Source: Nocardia sp. NBC_00403 (lineage in GTDB: Bacteria; Actinomycetota; Actinomycetes; Mycobacteriales; Mycobacteriaceae). Taken from it: DNA of 64,000 bases. Below the pieces are notes generated by a model. It ran no database searches. It saw only the letters and a list, made by a program, of their open reading frames with translations, and had not been told where the DNA came from. The DNA is taken from assembly GCF_036046055.1 (NCBI RefSeq), contig NZ_CP107939.1, forward strand, positions 4,960,001 to 5,024,000. Reading direction: 5' to 3'. Made by a program: the position numbers and the translations under genes. Shown here one piece after another: positions 28,434-37,416 of the stretch (positions within the stretch are counted from its first letter, which is position 1; the number at the start of each line of letters is the position of its first letter).

Positions 28434-29882
28434 TCAGGCTCGACGGACCCGTCGATAGGTAGGGGCGGCGGTGGTGGCGGCGACCAATTCCGTTGTCAGC
28501 CAGTCGAGATCGCTATCGGTGACGGCCGCGACGGTGATGCGCAAATGGTCGGAGACGGGGTGGTCGCTGACTTCGAAGGGTCCCCCGGGGGCGACTTTGA
28601 TGCCTGCGGCGGCGAGCGAGATCATGGCCGCGTTCTCGTCGGCGACCGGTAGCCAGAGGTTGATGCCGTCGTTGCGGGCGATGGTGATGCCTCTGCTGGA
28701 CAGCGCGCGGCGGAGTTCGGCCGAGCGTCTTCGATACTCGGCGCGAGCCGCGGTGACGATGTGGATGGCATCTTCGTTGTCGAGCATGCTGAGCAGGACG
28801 CGTTGCAGCAGGCGGCTGGTCCAGCCGGGGCCGAGCATGCGGCGTTCGACGACGGGGTCGAGGAGTCCGGCGGGTCCGCCCGCCACCGCGAGACGCAGGT
28901 CGGCGCCGTGGGATTTCGAGAACGAGCGGATATGCACGGTGTGCCGGGGCAGCCTGCTGCCGAGGGAGCGCAATGGTGCCGCGGCGATCCCGGCCGAATG
29001 GTCGTCTTCGATCACCAGGGTGGCGGTGCTCTGCAGGATGTCGGACAGTTCACGGACCCGGCCCGCGGTGAGGGAAACGCCGGTGGGGTTCTGTGCGCGG
29101 GGTTGCAGAATCAGAGCGGTGGCGGCGTGCGGACCGACAGCGCGAGCCAGATCGCCGGGTAGTAGACCGGATTCGTCCATTCGAACCGGTATCGGGCGGG
29201 CGCCGATGCGGGCCAAGAGGTCCAGAAACGGCGGGAAACACGGGTCTTCGACAGCGACCGCGTCGCCGAGTCGGATGTGCGCGGTGAGCAGCCGATCGAC
29301 AGCGTCGAGGGCGCCGTCGAGAACGGCGAGACGTTCGGCACGGAAGGGCCAGTCGGTGCGCACCTTGGCGGCGAGGTCGGGCAACACCGCTTCGCCCATG
29401 TAGTCGGCGGCCAGGTCGTCGCCACCATGGCGGGCGATGTCGCGCAGCGCGGCGGCGAGATCGGGGAGCAGATCCGGATCGGGGGTGCCGCGGGACAGAT
29501 CGACACGGAACGCGCTGTCGGTCGGTGGGTGCAGACGCTGGTAGCGGCCTGTCGAGGTGGTGGGCCGTGCGATTTCGGGTTGGCCGACGAAGGTGCCTGC
29601 CCGTCCGCGGGCGATGATCGCCCCGGTCGCGGCCAGCGCCCGCCAGGCCTGGTTCACCGTAGAAGGCGATACCCGTAGCTCCTTGGCGACCTCGCGGACG
29701 GTGGGCAGTCGCGACCCGGGTTGGAGTGCGCCGGAACGGATCCGGCGGCTGACGGCGGCGGCGATGCCCGCCGGGGTGCGATCGTCGAGATCCGCGGTGA
29801 ACTCGGCCGGTGACACAACGGCCGGAGCGGGCGCCGCGCCGTTGTTCGGTGCGCGGGGTGTCGTCGCGGGCTCGATTGTCAC
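28434..29882 (-). CDS. MocR-type regulator (GntR helix-turn-helix plus aminotransferase domain)
   Basis: MocR/GabR-family protein of about 480 residues. The N-terminal winged helix reads SRLPTVREVAKELRVSPSTV, and the C-terminal domain is a type I aminotransferase fold. The PLP Lys is in IRSFSKSHG, and the Asp that contacts the pyridine nitrogen is in VIEDDHSAG. Such proteins sense PLP adducts and control adjacent amine or amino acid genes. It is divergent from the pyrimidine catabolism operon, which ends in a beta-alanine-type aminotransferase, so that operon is the likely target. GTG at 29882 preferred; a TTG at 29930 is possible. Confidence 0.85.
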   Translation of the reverse strand: MTIEPATTPRAPNNGAAPAPAVVSPAEFTADLDDRTPAGIAAAVSRRIRSGALQPGSRLPTVREVAKELRVSPSTVNQAWRALAATGAIIARGRAGTFVGQPEIARPTTSTGRYQRLHPPTDSAFRVDLSRGTPDPDLLPDLAAALRDIARHGGDDLAADYMGEAVLPDLAAKVRTDWPFRAERLAVLDGALDAVDRLLTAHIRLGDAVAVEDPCFPPFLDLLARIGARPIPVRMDESGLLPGDLARAVGPHAATALILQPRAQNPTGVSLTAGRVRELSDILQSTATLVIEDDHSAGIAAAPLRSLGSRLPRHTVHIRSFSKSHGADLRLAVAGGPAGLLDPVVERRMLGPGWTSRLLQRVLLSMLDNEDAIHIVTAARAEYRRRSAELRRALSSRGITIARNDGINLWLPVADENAAMISLAAAGIKVAPGGPFEVSDHPVSDHLRITVAAVTDSDLDWLTTELVAATTAAPTYRRVRRA

Positions 29883-29961
29883 ACGCTCATTCTGCTTCGG
29901 GCACCGGACCGTAACCATCATCGGCATCAAGGTTTACGGCCACGAAACTGTTTCCGCAATC

Positions 29962-29999
29962 TTGTAACACAACCGAATTGGATCGGAGTGAAGTATAAC
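29962..29999 (+). promoter_or_regulatory. Promoter of the pyrimidine catabolism operon, likely leaderless
   Basis: TATAAC at 29994-29999 is a good -10 hexamer only 5 nt before the ATG at 30005, so transcription would start at or next to the start codon. No Shine-Dalgarno sequence is present. The inverted repeat TTGT-AAC-ACAA (29962-29972) lies where a MocR regulator might bind. Confidence 0.5.
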
Positions 30000-30004
30000 A
30001 AAGC

Positions 30005-30844
30005 ATGGGAATCGTTCGAGCGGCGCTCGTCCAGACGAACTGGACGGGCGACAAAGAGTCCATGATCAAAGTGCACGAGGACTATGCACGTCAGGCCGCC
30101 GCGCAGGGCGCGAAGGTGATCTGCTTCCAGGAGTTGTTCTACGGCCCGTACTTCTGCCAGTTGCAGGACGCGAAGTTCTATGACTACGCGGAATCGGTGC
30201 CGGGTCCGACCACGGAACGATTCGCCGCCCTGGCAAAAGAATTGGGCCTCGTCATGGTCCTGCCGGTGTACGAGCAGGAGCAGCCCGGGTTGCTCTACAA
30301 CACCGCGGCGGTGATCGACGCCGACGGCAGCTATCTCGGCAAGTACCGCAAGCATCATATCCCGCACGTCAACGGGTTCTGGGAAAAATTCTACTTTCGG
30401 CCGGGAAACCTGGGCTGGCCGGTGTTCGACACCGCAGTCGGCAAGGTCGGTGTCTATATCTGTTACGACCGGCATTTCCCGGAGGGCTGGCGGGCACTCG
30501 GCTTGGCGGGTGCGGAGATCGTATTCAATCCATCGGCCACCTCGCGCGGGCTTTCGGGTTATCTGTGGAAATTGGAGCAGCCCGCGTCCGCGGTCGCCAA
30601 CGAGTACTACATCGGCGCGATCAACCGGGTGGGCATCGAGGCCGAATACGGCGATGACGATTTCTACGGAACCAGCTACTTCGTCGATCCTGAGGGCAAG
30701 TTCGTCGGTGACGTCGCCTCCGACACGGCCCCCGAACTGATCATCCGTGATCTCGACATGGACCTGATCAAGACGGTGCGCGACCGGTGGGCCTTCTACC
30801 GCGACCGTCGCCCCGACGCCTACGGACCGTTGGTAGCACCCTGA
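30005..30844 (+). CDS. pydC: Beta-ureidopropionase (N-carbamoyl-beta-alanine amidohydrolase)
   Basis: Nitrilase-superfamily amidohydrolase of 279 residues that splits N-carbamoyl-beta-alanine into beta-alanine, CO2 and ammonia, the last ring-degradation step of reductive pyrimidine catabolism. The catalytic triad is visible: Glu43 (FQELFYG), Lys116 (YRKHHIP) and Cys153 (YICYDRHFPE). Substrate is assigned from the dihydropyrimidinase gene 16 bp downstream. First gene of the operon, probably translated from a leaderless mRNA. Confidence 0.9.
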   Translation: MGIVRAALVQTNWTGDKESMIKVHEDYARQAAAQGAKVICFQELFYGPYFCQLQDAKFYDYAESVPGPTTERFAALAKELGLVMVLPVYEQEQPGLLYNTAAVIDADGSYLGKYRKHHIPHVNGFWEKFYFRPGNLGWPVFDTAVGKVGVYICYDRHFPEGWRALGLAGAEIVFNPSATSRGLSGYLWKLEQPASAVANEYYIGAINRVGIEAEYGDDDFYGTSYFVDPEGKFVGDVASDTAPELIIRDLDMDLIKTVRDRWAFYRDRRPDAYGPLVAP

Positions 30845-30860
30845 GGCCGGTGAAACTCAT

Positions 30861-32282
30861 ATGACAAAGACCTTCATCCACGGCGGCACGGTCGTCTCGG
30901 CGACCGGATCGCAATTGCTCGACGTCCTCGTGGACGGCGAAACCATCGTCGCCGTTCTGCAACCGGGTGCAGCGGCGTTGGGCGCCGACCTCACGCAATC
31001 CGCGGACATCGTGATCGACGCCACCGGCAAATACGTGATCCCCGGCGGCGTCGATGGGCATACCCACATGCAACTGCCCTTCGGCGGTACCGAGGCGTCC
31101 GACACCTTCGAGACCGGCACCAGAGCCGCGGCCTGGGGCGGCACCACCACGATCGTCGATTTCGCGGTGCAGAAGCCCGGGGAGCGAGTGCAGGACACTC
31201 TCGGCGCCTGGCACGAGAAGGCCGCGGGGCGGTGCGCTATCGACTACGGATTCCACCAGATCATCGGCGAGGTGAACGACGAATCCCTCAAGGGGATGAG
31301 CGAATTGGTGGCCGAGGGCGTCACCAGCTTCAAACTGTTCATGGCCTACCCCGGCGTCTTCTACTCGACCGACGGCCAGATACTGCGGGCCATGCAGGCG
31401 GCGGGTGATCTCGGCGCGCTGCTGATGATGCACGCGGAGAACGGAATCGCCATCGACGTGCTCGTCGAGCAGGCGCTCGCCCGCGGCGAGACCACGCCGT
31501 ACTTCCACGGTGTCTCACGGCCGTGGCAGATGGAGGAGGAAGCGACCCACCGGGCCATCATGCTCGCCCAGTTGACCGGCGCGCCGCTGTATGTCGTGCA
31601 CGTCTCGGCCAAGCAGGCGATGGAACAGATCGCCACCGCACGGGGCAACGGGCAGAACGTCTTCGGTGAAACGTGTCCGCAATATCTGTACCTTTCACTC
31701 GAAGAGCATTTGGGCGCACCGGGTTTCGAAGGCGCGAAGTGGGTGTGCTCGACGCCGCTGCGGTCGCGGGCCGAGGGGCATCAGGACGAGCTGTGGCGGT
31801 ATATCCGCACCGGTGACGTCAGCTCCGTCAGCACCGACCACTGCCCGTTCTGCATGAAGGACCAGAAAGAGCTCGGCATCGGAGATTTCAGCAAGATCCC
31901 CAATGGGATCGGCGGCGTGGAACACCGGATGGACCTGATGTTCCAGGGCGTGAAGAACGGCTTGATCTCGCTGGAACGCTGGGTAGAGGTCTGCTGCACC
32001 ACCCCGGCCCGGATGTTCGGCATGTACCCGCGCAAGGGTGTCATCAGCCCGGGCGCCGACGCCGACATCGTGATCTACGACCCGAGCGGGCACACCAGCA
32101 TCGGCTTCGGCAAGACCCATCACATGAACATGGACCACTCGGCCTGGGAGGGCTTCGAGATCGATGGCCATGTCGACACGGTGCTCTCGCGCGGCCGGGT
32201 GGTCATCGACCGCGGCGAATACCTCGGCAGCAAGGGGCACGGCCGGTTCATTATCCGCGAGCTGTCGCAAAACCTGATCTGA
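30861..32282 (+). CDS. hydA: Dihydropyrimidinase (D-hydantoinase)
   Basis: Cyclic amidohydrolase of 473 residues that opens 5,6-dihydrouracil or dihydrothymine to the N-carbamoyl beta-amino acid. The dinuclear zinc site is visible: His67 and His69 (GGVDGHTHMQLP), the carboxylated Lys158 (TSFKLFMAYPG), the His of LLMMHAEN, the His of VVHVSAK and the Asp of VSTDHCPF. Ends with an ordinary C-terminal segment. It sits between beta-ureidopropionase and an LLM oxidoreductase in one transcript. Confidence 0.94.
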   Translation: MTKTFIHGGTVVSATGSQLLDVLVDGETIVAVLQPGAAALGADLTQSADIVIDATGKYVIPGGVDGHTHMQLPFGGTEASDTFETGTRAAAWGGTTTIVDFAVQKPGERVQDTLGAWHEKAAGRCAIDYGFHQIIGEVNDESLKGMSELVAEGVTSFKLFMAYPGVFYSTDGQILRAMQAAGDLGALLMMHAENGIAIDVLVEQALARGETTPYFHGVSRPWQMEEEATHRAIMLAQLTGAPLYVVHVSAKQAMEQIATARGNGQNVFGETCPQYLYLSLEEHLGAPGFEGAKWVCSTPLRSRAEGHQDELWRYIRTGDVSSVSTDHCPFCMKDQKELGIGDFSKIPNGIGGVEHRMDLMFQGVKNGLISLERWVEVCCTTPARMFGMYPRKGVISPGADADIVIYDPSGHTSIGFGKTHHMNMDHSAWEGFEIDGHVDTVLSRGRVVIDRGEYLGSKGHGRFIIRELSQNLI

Positions 32283-32329
32283 CGCGCGTCCGCAACACGA
32301 CGCACCTGATTCGAAACGGAGAGTGCCGC

Positions 32330-33367
32330 ATGGACATCGGCGTGGTGCTGCAATGCACACCCCCTGCCTCGCGGGTGGTCGAGCTGGCCAGACAGGCCGA
32401 GACGCACGGCTTCTCACACGTGTGGACTTTCGACTCGCATCTGCTGTGGCAGGAGCCGTACGTCATCTACAGCCAGATCCTCGCCGCCACCCGCAAAGTA
32501 GTCGTTGGTCCGATGGTGACGAATCCGGCTACCAGGGATTGGACGGTGACCGCTTCCACATTTGCGACGCTCAACGACATGTTCGGCAACCGCACCGTCT
32601 GCGGTATCGGTCGCGGCGACTCGGCGGTGCGGACACTGGGCGGTAAGCCGGCCACCCTGGCCACACTGCGGGAATCGATCGCGGTGATCAGGGAACTCGG
32701 CAACGGTCGCAGCGCCCGCATCGGCGACACCGTGGTGCGCTTTCCATGGGCGGGCGCCTCACAGCTCGAGGTCTGGGTCGCCGGCTACGGTCCGCGCGCC
32801 CTCGACCTGACCGGCGAGGTTGCCGACGGCTTCATCCTGCAACTGGCCGATCCGGACATCACCGCGTGGACCATCGCGCGGGTGCGGGCGGCGGCCGAGC
32901 GGGCGGGCCGTGATCCCGGCACGGTCAAAATCTGTGTGGCCGCACCGGCCTATGTCACCGACGGCTCCGAGGGCGCGACCGCTCATGCGCGCGAGCAATG
33001 CCGCTGGTTCGGCGGCATGGTCGGTAACCATGTTGCCGACATCGTCACAAAATACGGGACCGGCGGCGATATTCCGGCCGCACTGACCGAATACATCGCG
33101 GGCAGGCAGGGCTATGACTACAACCAGCACGGCAGGGCGGGCAACATCCATGCCGATTTCGTGCCGGACGCCATCGTGGATCGCTTCTGCCTGATCGGCA
33201 CGCCCGACGATCAGATTGCCCGTTTGCGCGAACTCGAGAAGCTCGGCGTCGATCAGTTCGCGGTCTACCTCCAGCACGACGCGAAGACCGCGACGCTGGA
33301 AGCTTATGGCGAGTCGGTTATTCCGCATATCGCGCACCCCGTCACCGCGACCGCGGCGGCCGAGTGA
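32330..33367 (+). CDS. LLM-class F420/flavin-dependent oxidoreductase (TIGR03842-like)
   Basis: Luciferase-like TIM-barrel oxidoreductase of 345 residues. The N-terminal strand MDIGVVLQCTPP, the TFDSHLLWQEPY region and CGIGRGDS resemble the TIGR03842 group, which is known near pyrimidine degradation genes. The cofactor is probably F420. Its reaction is not established; it could oxidise or reduce a pyrimidine or act downstream on a semialdehyde. No classical dihydropyrimidine dehydrogenase is present here. Its stop overlaps a mini-ORF by GTGA. Confidence 0.83.
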   Translation: MDIGVVLQCTPPASRVVELARQAETHGFSHVWTFDSHLLWQEPYVIYSQILAATRKVVVGPMVTNPATRDWTVTASTFATLNDMFGNRTVCGIGRGDSAVRTLGGKPATLATLRESIAVIRELGNGRSARIGDTVVRFPWAGASQLEVWVAGYGPRALDLTGEVADGFILQLADPDITAWTIARVRAAAERAGRDPGTVKICVAAPAYVTDGSEGATAHAREQCRWFGGMVGNHVADIVTKYGTGGDIPAALTEYIAGRQGYDYNQHGRAGNIHADFVPDAIVDRFCLIGTPDDQIARLRELEKLGVDQFAVYLQHDAKTATLEAYGESVIPHIAHPVTATAAAE

Positions 33368-33480
33368 TCGCGCAGGTGGCGGCTGCCGCGGCACTCGCGG
33401 CAGCGTGCGCCGAGCTGGTTCGGTGCAGGCTCGTCGATCATGCCGGGCAACCGGTGACAGTGTCGGTGGGTACGCGATGA
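33364..33480 (+). CDS. 38-residue coupled mini-ORF in the pyrimidine operon
   Basis: GTG at 33364 overlaps the LLM stop (GTGA), and the frame ends in an ATGA overlap with the next mini-ORF. The peptide is Ala-rich (AAAAALAAACAELVRC), then a short strand-like end. About three quarters of its codons end in G or C, a little below the neighbours. No family recognised. Support rests on the overlap pattern at both ends. Confidence 0.4.
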   Translation: MIAQVAAAAALAAACAELVRCRLVDHAGQPVTVSVGTR

Positions 33481-33572
33481 CGAGTCGACAGTGGCCTTTT
33501 CCGCCGAACACGGTCTGTGAGCTCACGAAGCGAGACGCCCATCCAATGCCGGTGTCGGCAGGTGCGAAATGA
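33477..33572 (+). CDS. 31-residue coupled mini-ORF before the ABC permease
   Basis: ATG at 33477 in an ATGA overlap with the preceding mini-ORF, and an ATGA overlap with the permease start at 33569. The peptide is polar (MTSRQWPFPP, then VCELTKRDAH) with weaker third-position GC. It may be a real peptide or only a ribosome bridge that carries translation into the transporter genes. Confidence 0.3.
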   Translation: MTSRQWPFPPNTVCELTKRDAHPMPVSAGAK

Positions 33573-34456
33573 GTGCGGCATGGCGGGCGCGGCGGGCCGG
33601 GTATGCGATCGGCGTGCTGGTGCTGGTTATCGGACTATGGGAACTGGTGAAGTTCGCGGTGCCCGAAGGCGGGGTAAGCATCGGCGATCAACGGGTATTG
33701 CCGCGCACCAGCGATGCCGCTTTGCCGCATGCGTGGTCGGTGATCACCGTGCTCGGAGAAAAAGACGGTAGCGGCACGGTAGGGGGAACGCTGTTGCGAA
33801 CAGCGGGATTCACCTTTGAACTGGCACTGCTCGCGCTGTTGCTCGGCACCGTCATGGGGGTGGCGCTGGCCGTGGTGATGCAGCGTTTCGCGTTTGTCGA
33901 ACGCGGTTTGCTGCCGTACATCATTGTCTCGCAGACGGTTCCACTGATCGCCTTGGCTCCGCTCGTCGCTGGGTGGGGCGGCAAGATCGTCATCGCGGGT
34001 GAGCCGTGGCGGCCGTGGATGAGTATCGCGGTGATCGCCGCGTACCTCGCCTTCTTCCCGATCGCAGTCGGCATGCTGCGCGGGTTGCAAGCCCCGTCGA
34101 AGGCCTCGGTGGAATTGCTGCACAGCTATTCGGCGAGTTGGTGGAATACCTTGGTGCACCTGAGGTTTCCCGCTGCGGTGCCGCATTTCCTTCCCGCGCT
34201 GCGGTTGGCCGCGGCGGCCTCGGTGATCGGTGCGGTGGTCGCGGAGATCTCAACCGGGACCGCGGGCGGCATCGGCCGCCAGATCATCGTCTTCGCCCAG
34301 CAGGCCACCGGTGACGCCTCGCGGCTGTACGCGGCCGTCTTCGCCGCCGCCCTGCTCGGCGTCGCGATCACCGCCGTGGTCGGCCTCGCCGAGTTCGTAT
34401 TACGTCGCTATAGCCGCCCGATCGGGGCGCGCAGCTCTTCAGGAGGTACCCGTTGA
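33569..34456 (+). CDS. ABC transporter permease (NitT/TauT type), subunit 1
   Basis: Membrane permease of 295 residues with about six helices (first at 12-30, five more from about 75). The cytoplasmic coupling segment near VELLHSYSASWWNTLVHLRFP corresponds to the EAA loop. It pairs with the permease at 35409-36203 around the ATPase at 34453-35412. The stop overlaps the ATPase start (TTGA). In this operon the cargo is probably a pyrimidine, hydantoin or related compound. Confidence 0.88.
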   Translation: MSAAWRARRAGYAIGVLVLVIGLWELVKFAVPEGGVSIGDQRVLPRTSDAALPHAWSVITVLGEKDGSGTVGGTLLRTAGFTFELALLALLLGTVMGVALAVVMQRFAFVERGLLPYIIVSQTVPLIALAPLVAGWGGKIVIAGEPWRPWMSIAVIAAYLAFFPIAVGMLRGLQAPSKASVELLHSYSASWWNTLVHLRFPAAVPHFLPALRLAAAASVIGAVVAEISTGTAGGIGRQIIVFAQQATGDASRLYAAVFAAALLGVAITAVVGLAEFVLRRYSRPIGARSSSGGTR

Positions 34457-35412
34457 TCGCCAAGGCAGACCAGGAAGCAACCGACGGTGCCACCTCGTCA
34501 GCGGCTGGGTCCGATGGCGCATTCCCGGAGAGCGGAGCGGCCGAGGCCCGGGACCTGCGCACGACGGTCGATCACTCGGCCGGCGCGGCGGGCGCTGTCG
34601 AGTCGGTGGCGGCCGTCTCGCTCGCACATGTCGGCAAGATCTTCGCGGCCGGTGCTGTCACCGCGCTGTCGAATGTGTCGCTCACCGTGGCCGCGGGCGA
34701 ATTCGTTTCGCTGATCGGCCCTTCCGGCTGCGGCAAGTCGACCCTGCTTCGGATCATCGCGGATCTCGAGCAACCCAGCAGCGGCACCGTCGCGGTGCAC
34801 GGCAAGACCGCACGGCAAGCCAGAATCGACCAGGACTACGGCATTGCCTTCCAGCAGGCGGGGTTGCTGGATTGGCGCACGGTGCAGGCTAATGTCGAAT
34901 TGCCGATGGAGTTGCACAAGGTGCCGAAGGCCCAGCGCCGGACCCGCAGTGCGGAACTGCTCGAAATGGCCGGGCTGACCGATTTCGCGCGCCGCTATCC
35001 CGCGGAGCTGTCGGGCGGCATGCAGCAACGCGTCGCGATCGCGCGGGCGCTGGCCCGCAAGCCGTCGCTGCTGCTGATGGACGAACCGTTCGGTGCGCTC
35101 GATGAGATGACGCGTGAACGAATGCAGGGCGAGCTATTGCGGATTGCCGGTGAGACCGGTGCGGCCGTGGTTTTCGTGACGCACTCGATCCCCGAAGCCG
35201 TGTTCCTCTCCGATCGGGTGGTGGTCATGTCACCGCGCCCCGGCCGCATCACCGACATCGTCGCGACCGATGGCTGGAGCCGCGACCTCGCCGCCGCTGG
35301 GAACGATGTGCGTTCCAGCACCGCGTTTTTCGATGCGGTAGCGGCGGTCCGCGCGGCACTGCGCGAAGGCCACGACGCCGACGCCGCAGCGGCCGGACGG
35401 GACCCGCGATGA
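34453..35412 (+). CDS. ABC transporter ATP-binding protein (NitT/TauT type)
   Basis: ATPase of 319 residues. After a hydrophilic, probably disordered extension of about 50 residues, the ABC domain shows Walker A GPSGCGKST at 89-97, the Q-loop FQQAGLLDW, the signature LSGGMQQR, Walker B LLLMDEP and the switch His in FVTHSIPEAV. TTG start in a 4-nt overlap with the first permease, with the ribosome site AGGAGG inside the permease gene. Energises uptake with the two flanking permeases. Confidence 0.94.
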   Translation: MIAKADQEATDGATSSAAGSDGAFPESGAAEARDLRTTVDHSAGAAGAVESVAAVSLAHVGKIFAAGAVTALSNVSLTVAAGEFVSLIGPSGCGKSTLLRIIADLEQPSSGTVAVHGKTARQARIDQDYGIAFQQAGLLDWRTVQANVELPMELHKVPKAQRRTRSAELLEMAGLTDFARRYPAELSGGMQQRVAIARALARKPSLLLMDEPFGALDEMTRERMQGELLRIAGETGAAVVFVTHSIPEAVFLSDRVVVMSPRPGRITDIVATDGWSRDLAAAGNDVRSSTAFFDAVAAVRAALREGHDADAAAAGRDPR

Positions 35413-36203
35413 AAGCGGCGCTCTCGGCCGGTGCACTACCACTGCGGACGGTGCTGCCGCCGTTGGTGTTCGGCGTCGGTGGTCTGGCGCTCTGGCAACT
35501 GCTGACCGTCGCGGCAGGCGTGCCCTCGTTCCTGCTCCCCGCTCCGACCGCCATCGCGCGCGAGTTCACCGACAACTTCGGCCGCATCGTCGACGCCGCG
35601 AGCGCGACCGGGAAGAACGCGCTCATCGGACTGTTGCTCGGTGCGGTGCTCGGCATCGCCGCCGCAATGTTGGCCGTGCGCTTCCGGCTGGTCGATGGTC
35701 TACTCACACCGCTGGCCGCCGCCGCGGCGGCGGTGCCGATCGTCGCGCTCGCGCCGTTGCTCAATTCGATGTACTCCACCACCACCGACACACCGCGCCG
35801 CATCGTCGTCACCATCGTGGTGTTCTTTCCGATGTTCGTCAGCACCGCGCGCGGACTGCGCCAGGTTCCGCAGGTTCAGTCGGATCTGATGGCTTCCTAC
35901 GCGGCGGGCGGCTGGCGGATCACCCGGACCGTCCGGCTGCCCGCGGCCATGCCGTACCTGTTCACCGGTCTGCGCATCGCCGCACCCGGAGCGGTGATAG
36001 CCGCGATCATCGCCGAATACTTCGGCGGTTTGCAGAACGGCCTCGGCAGCCGGATCACCTCTGCCGCGGCCAATACCGCATATCCGAGGGCCTGGGCCTA
36101 TGTGGCGGGCGCCATGCTCGTCGGCCTGCTCTTCCTGGCCGCTGTCCTGCTGCTCGAACAACTCACCCGACGACCCCGCAACACCTTTTGGAGAACGAAA
36201 TGA
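35409..36203 (+). CDS. ABC transporter permease (NitT/TauT type), subunit 2
   Basis: Permease of 264 residues with about six helices. The family opening ALWQLLTVAAGVPSFLLPAP and the EAA-like loop (DLMASYAAGGWRITRTVRLP) are visible. ATGA overlaps join it to the ATPase upstream and to the binding protein downstream. Forms the transport pathway with the permease at 33569. Confidence 0.9.
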   Translation: MKAALSAGALPLRTVLPPLVFGVGGLALWQLLTVAAGVPSFLLPAPTAIAREFTDNFGRIVDAASATGKNALIGLLLGAVLGIAAAMLAVRFRLVDGLLTPLAAAAAAVPIVALAPLLNSMYSTTTDTPRRIVVTIVVFFPMFVSTARGLRQVPQVQSDLMASYAAGGWRITRTVRLPAAMPYLFTGLRIAAPGAVIAAIIAEYFGGLQNGLGSRITSAAANTAYPRAWAYVAGAMLVGLLFLAAVLLLEQLTRRPRNTFWRTK

Positions 36204-37342
36204 CACCCACCCCCAGGCGATTGCGCGCCTGTCTGGCGCTGGCAGCGCTGGCCGCCGCGGCGCTGGCCGGCTGCAGCACCACCGAAAACGGCTCGACGAC
36301 GACCTCCGACGGACTGGCGAAGGTCCGCCTGCAACTGCAGTGGTTCAAGCAGGGGCAGTTCGCAGGCTACCTGGCGGCGGTCGATCAGGGCTTCTACAAG
36401 GAGCAGGGCCTGTCGGTCGAGATACTCGACGGGGGCACCGACATCGTGCCGCAGACCGTACTCGCTCAGGGCCAGGCCGATTACGCCATCGCCTGGGTGC
36501 CGAAGGCGCTGGCATCGCGCGCGGCCGGTGCGGGCATCACCGATGTCGCACAGGTCTTCCAGCGCTCGGGCACCAAACAGGTCTCCTTCAAGTCCGACAA
36601 TATCGCCGGACCGGCGGCGCTGCGCGGCAAGACCGTCGGAAACTGGGGCTACGGCAATGAGTTCGAGCTGTTCGCCGGCATGACCAAGGCGGGCATCGAC
36701 CCGGCCAAGGACGTCAAGCTGGTCCAGCAGCAGTTCGATATGAATGCCTTCCTCGCCAAGGACCTCAACGCCGCACAGGCCATGTCCTACAACGAATACG
36801 CGCAGCTGCTGGAGACCAAGAACCCGGCAACCGGAAAGCTCTACACCGCAGACGATTTCGCCACGATCGACTGGAACGATGAGGGCGTCGCCATGCTCCA
36901 GGACGCAATCTGGGCGAACAGCGAAAAGCTGAAGGATGCCAAGTATCAGGACCAGACGGTGAAGTTCATCGCGGCCTCGCTGAAGGGCTGGGCCTTCTGC
37001 CGTGACAATGTCGACAAGTGCCGCGACATCACCGTCGCCGCGGGCAGCACGCTGGGTGCCACGCATCAGCAGTGGCAGATCAACGAGGTGAACAAATTGA
37101 TCTGGCCCTCGCCCGCCGGCGTGGGGCTCATCGATCAGGCCGCCTGGGATCGCACCGTGAAGATCGCCAAGGAAACCCGTAACCAAGAGGGCGCCACGGT
37201 CCTGAAGGAGGATCCCGACGCCGGTGCTTTCACCAACGAGTACGTTACGAAAGCGCTGGACTTGCTGAAGTCCGGTGGAATCGACGTCACCGGAACGAGT
37301 TTCGCGCCGAGCCAGGTGACGTTGACCGAGGGCGGTAAATAG
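36200..37342 (+). CDS. ABC substrate-binding lipoprotein (NMT1/THI5-like)
   Basis: Lipoprotein of 380 residues with a signal peptide ending in the lipobox LAGC. The mature part shows the NMT1/THI5-like fold of transporters for pyrimidine, nitrate or sulfonate-type compounds (VRLQLQWFKQGQFAGYLAA, KEQGLSVEILDGGTD). It captures substrate outside the membrane for the adjacent permeases. The THI5-like class is associated with thiamine pyrimidine precursors, consistent with a pyrimidine-like ligand here. ATG at 36200 overlaps the permease stop. Confidence 0.9.
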   Translation: MTPTPRRLRACLALAALAAAALAGCSTTENGSTTTSDGLAKVRLQLQWFKQGQFAGYLAAVDQGFYKEQGLSVEILDGGTDIVPQTVLAQGQADYAIAWVPKALASRAAGAGITDVAQVFQRSGTKQVSFKSDNIAGPAALRGKTVGNWGYGNEFELFAGMTKAGIDPAKDVKLVQQQFDMNAFLAKDLNAAQAMSYNEYAQLLETKNPATGKLYTADDFATIDWNDEGVAMLQDAIWANSEKLKDAKYQDQTVKFIAASLKGWAFCRDNVDKCRDITVAAGSTLGATHQQWQINEVNKLIWPSPAGVGLIDQAAWDRTVKIAKETRNQEGATVLKEDPDAGAFTNEYVTKALDLLKSGGIDVTGTSFAPSQVTLTEGGK

Positions 37343-37416
37343 GTGGCGCGTCGGCCGAAGCCGAGCGCCGACGATCGAACGATGGATGCCGAAGGGCAAG
37401 AGCGGAGCGACCGGAG

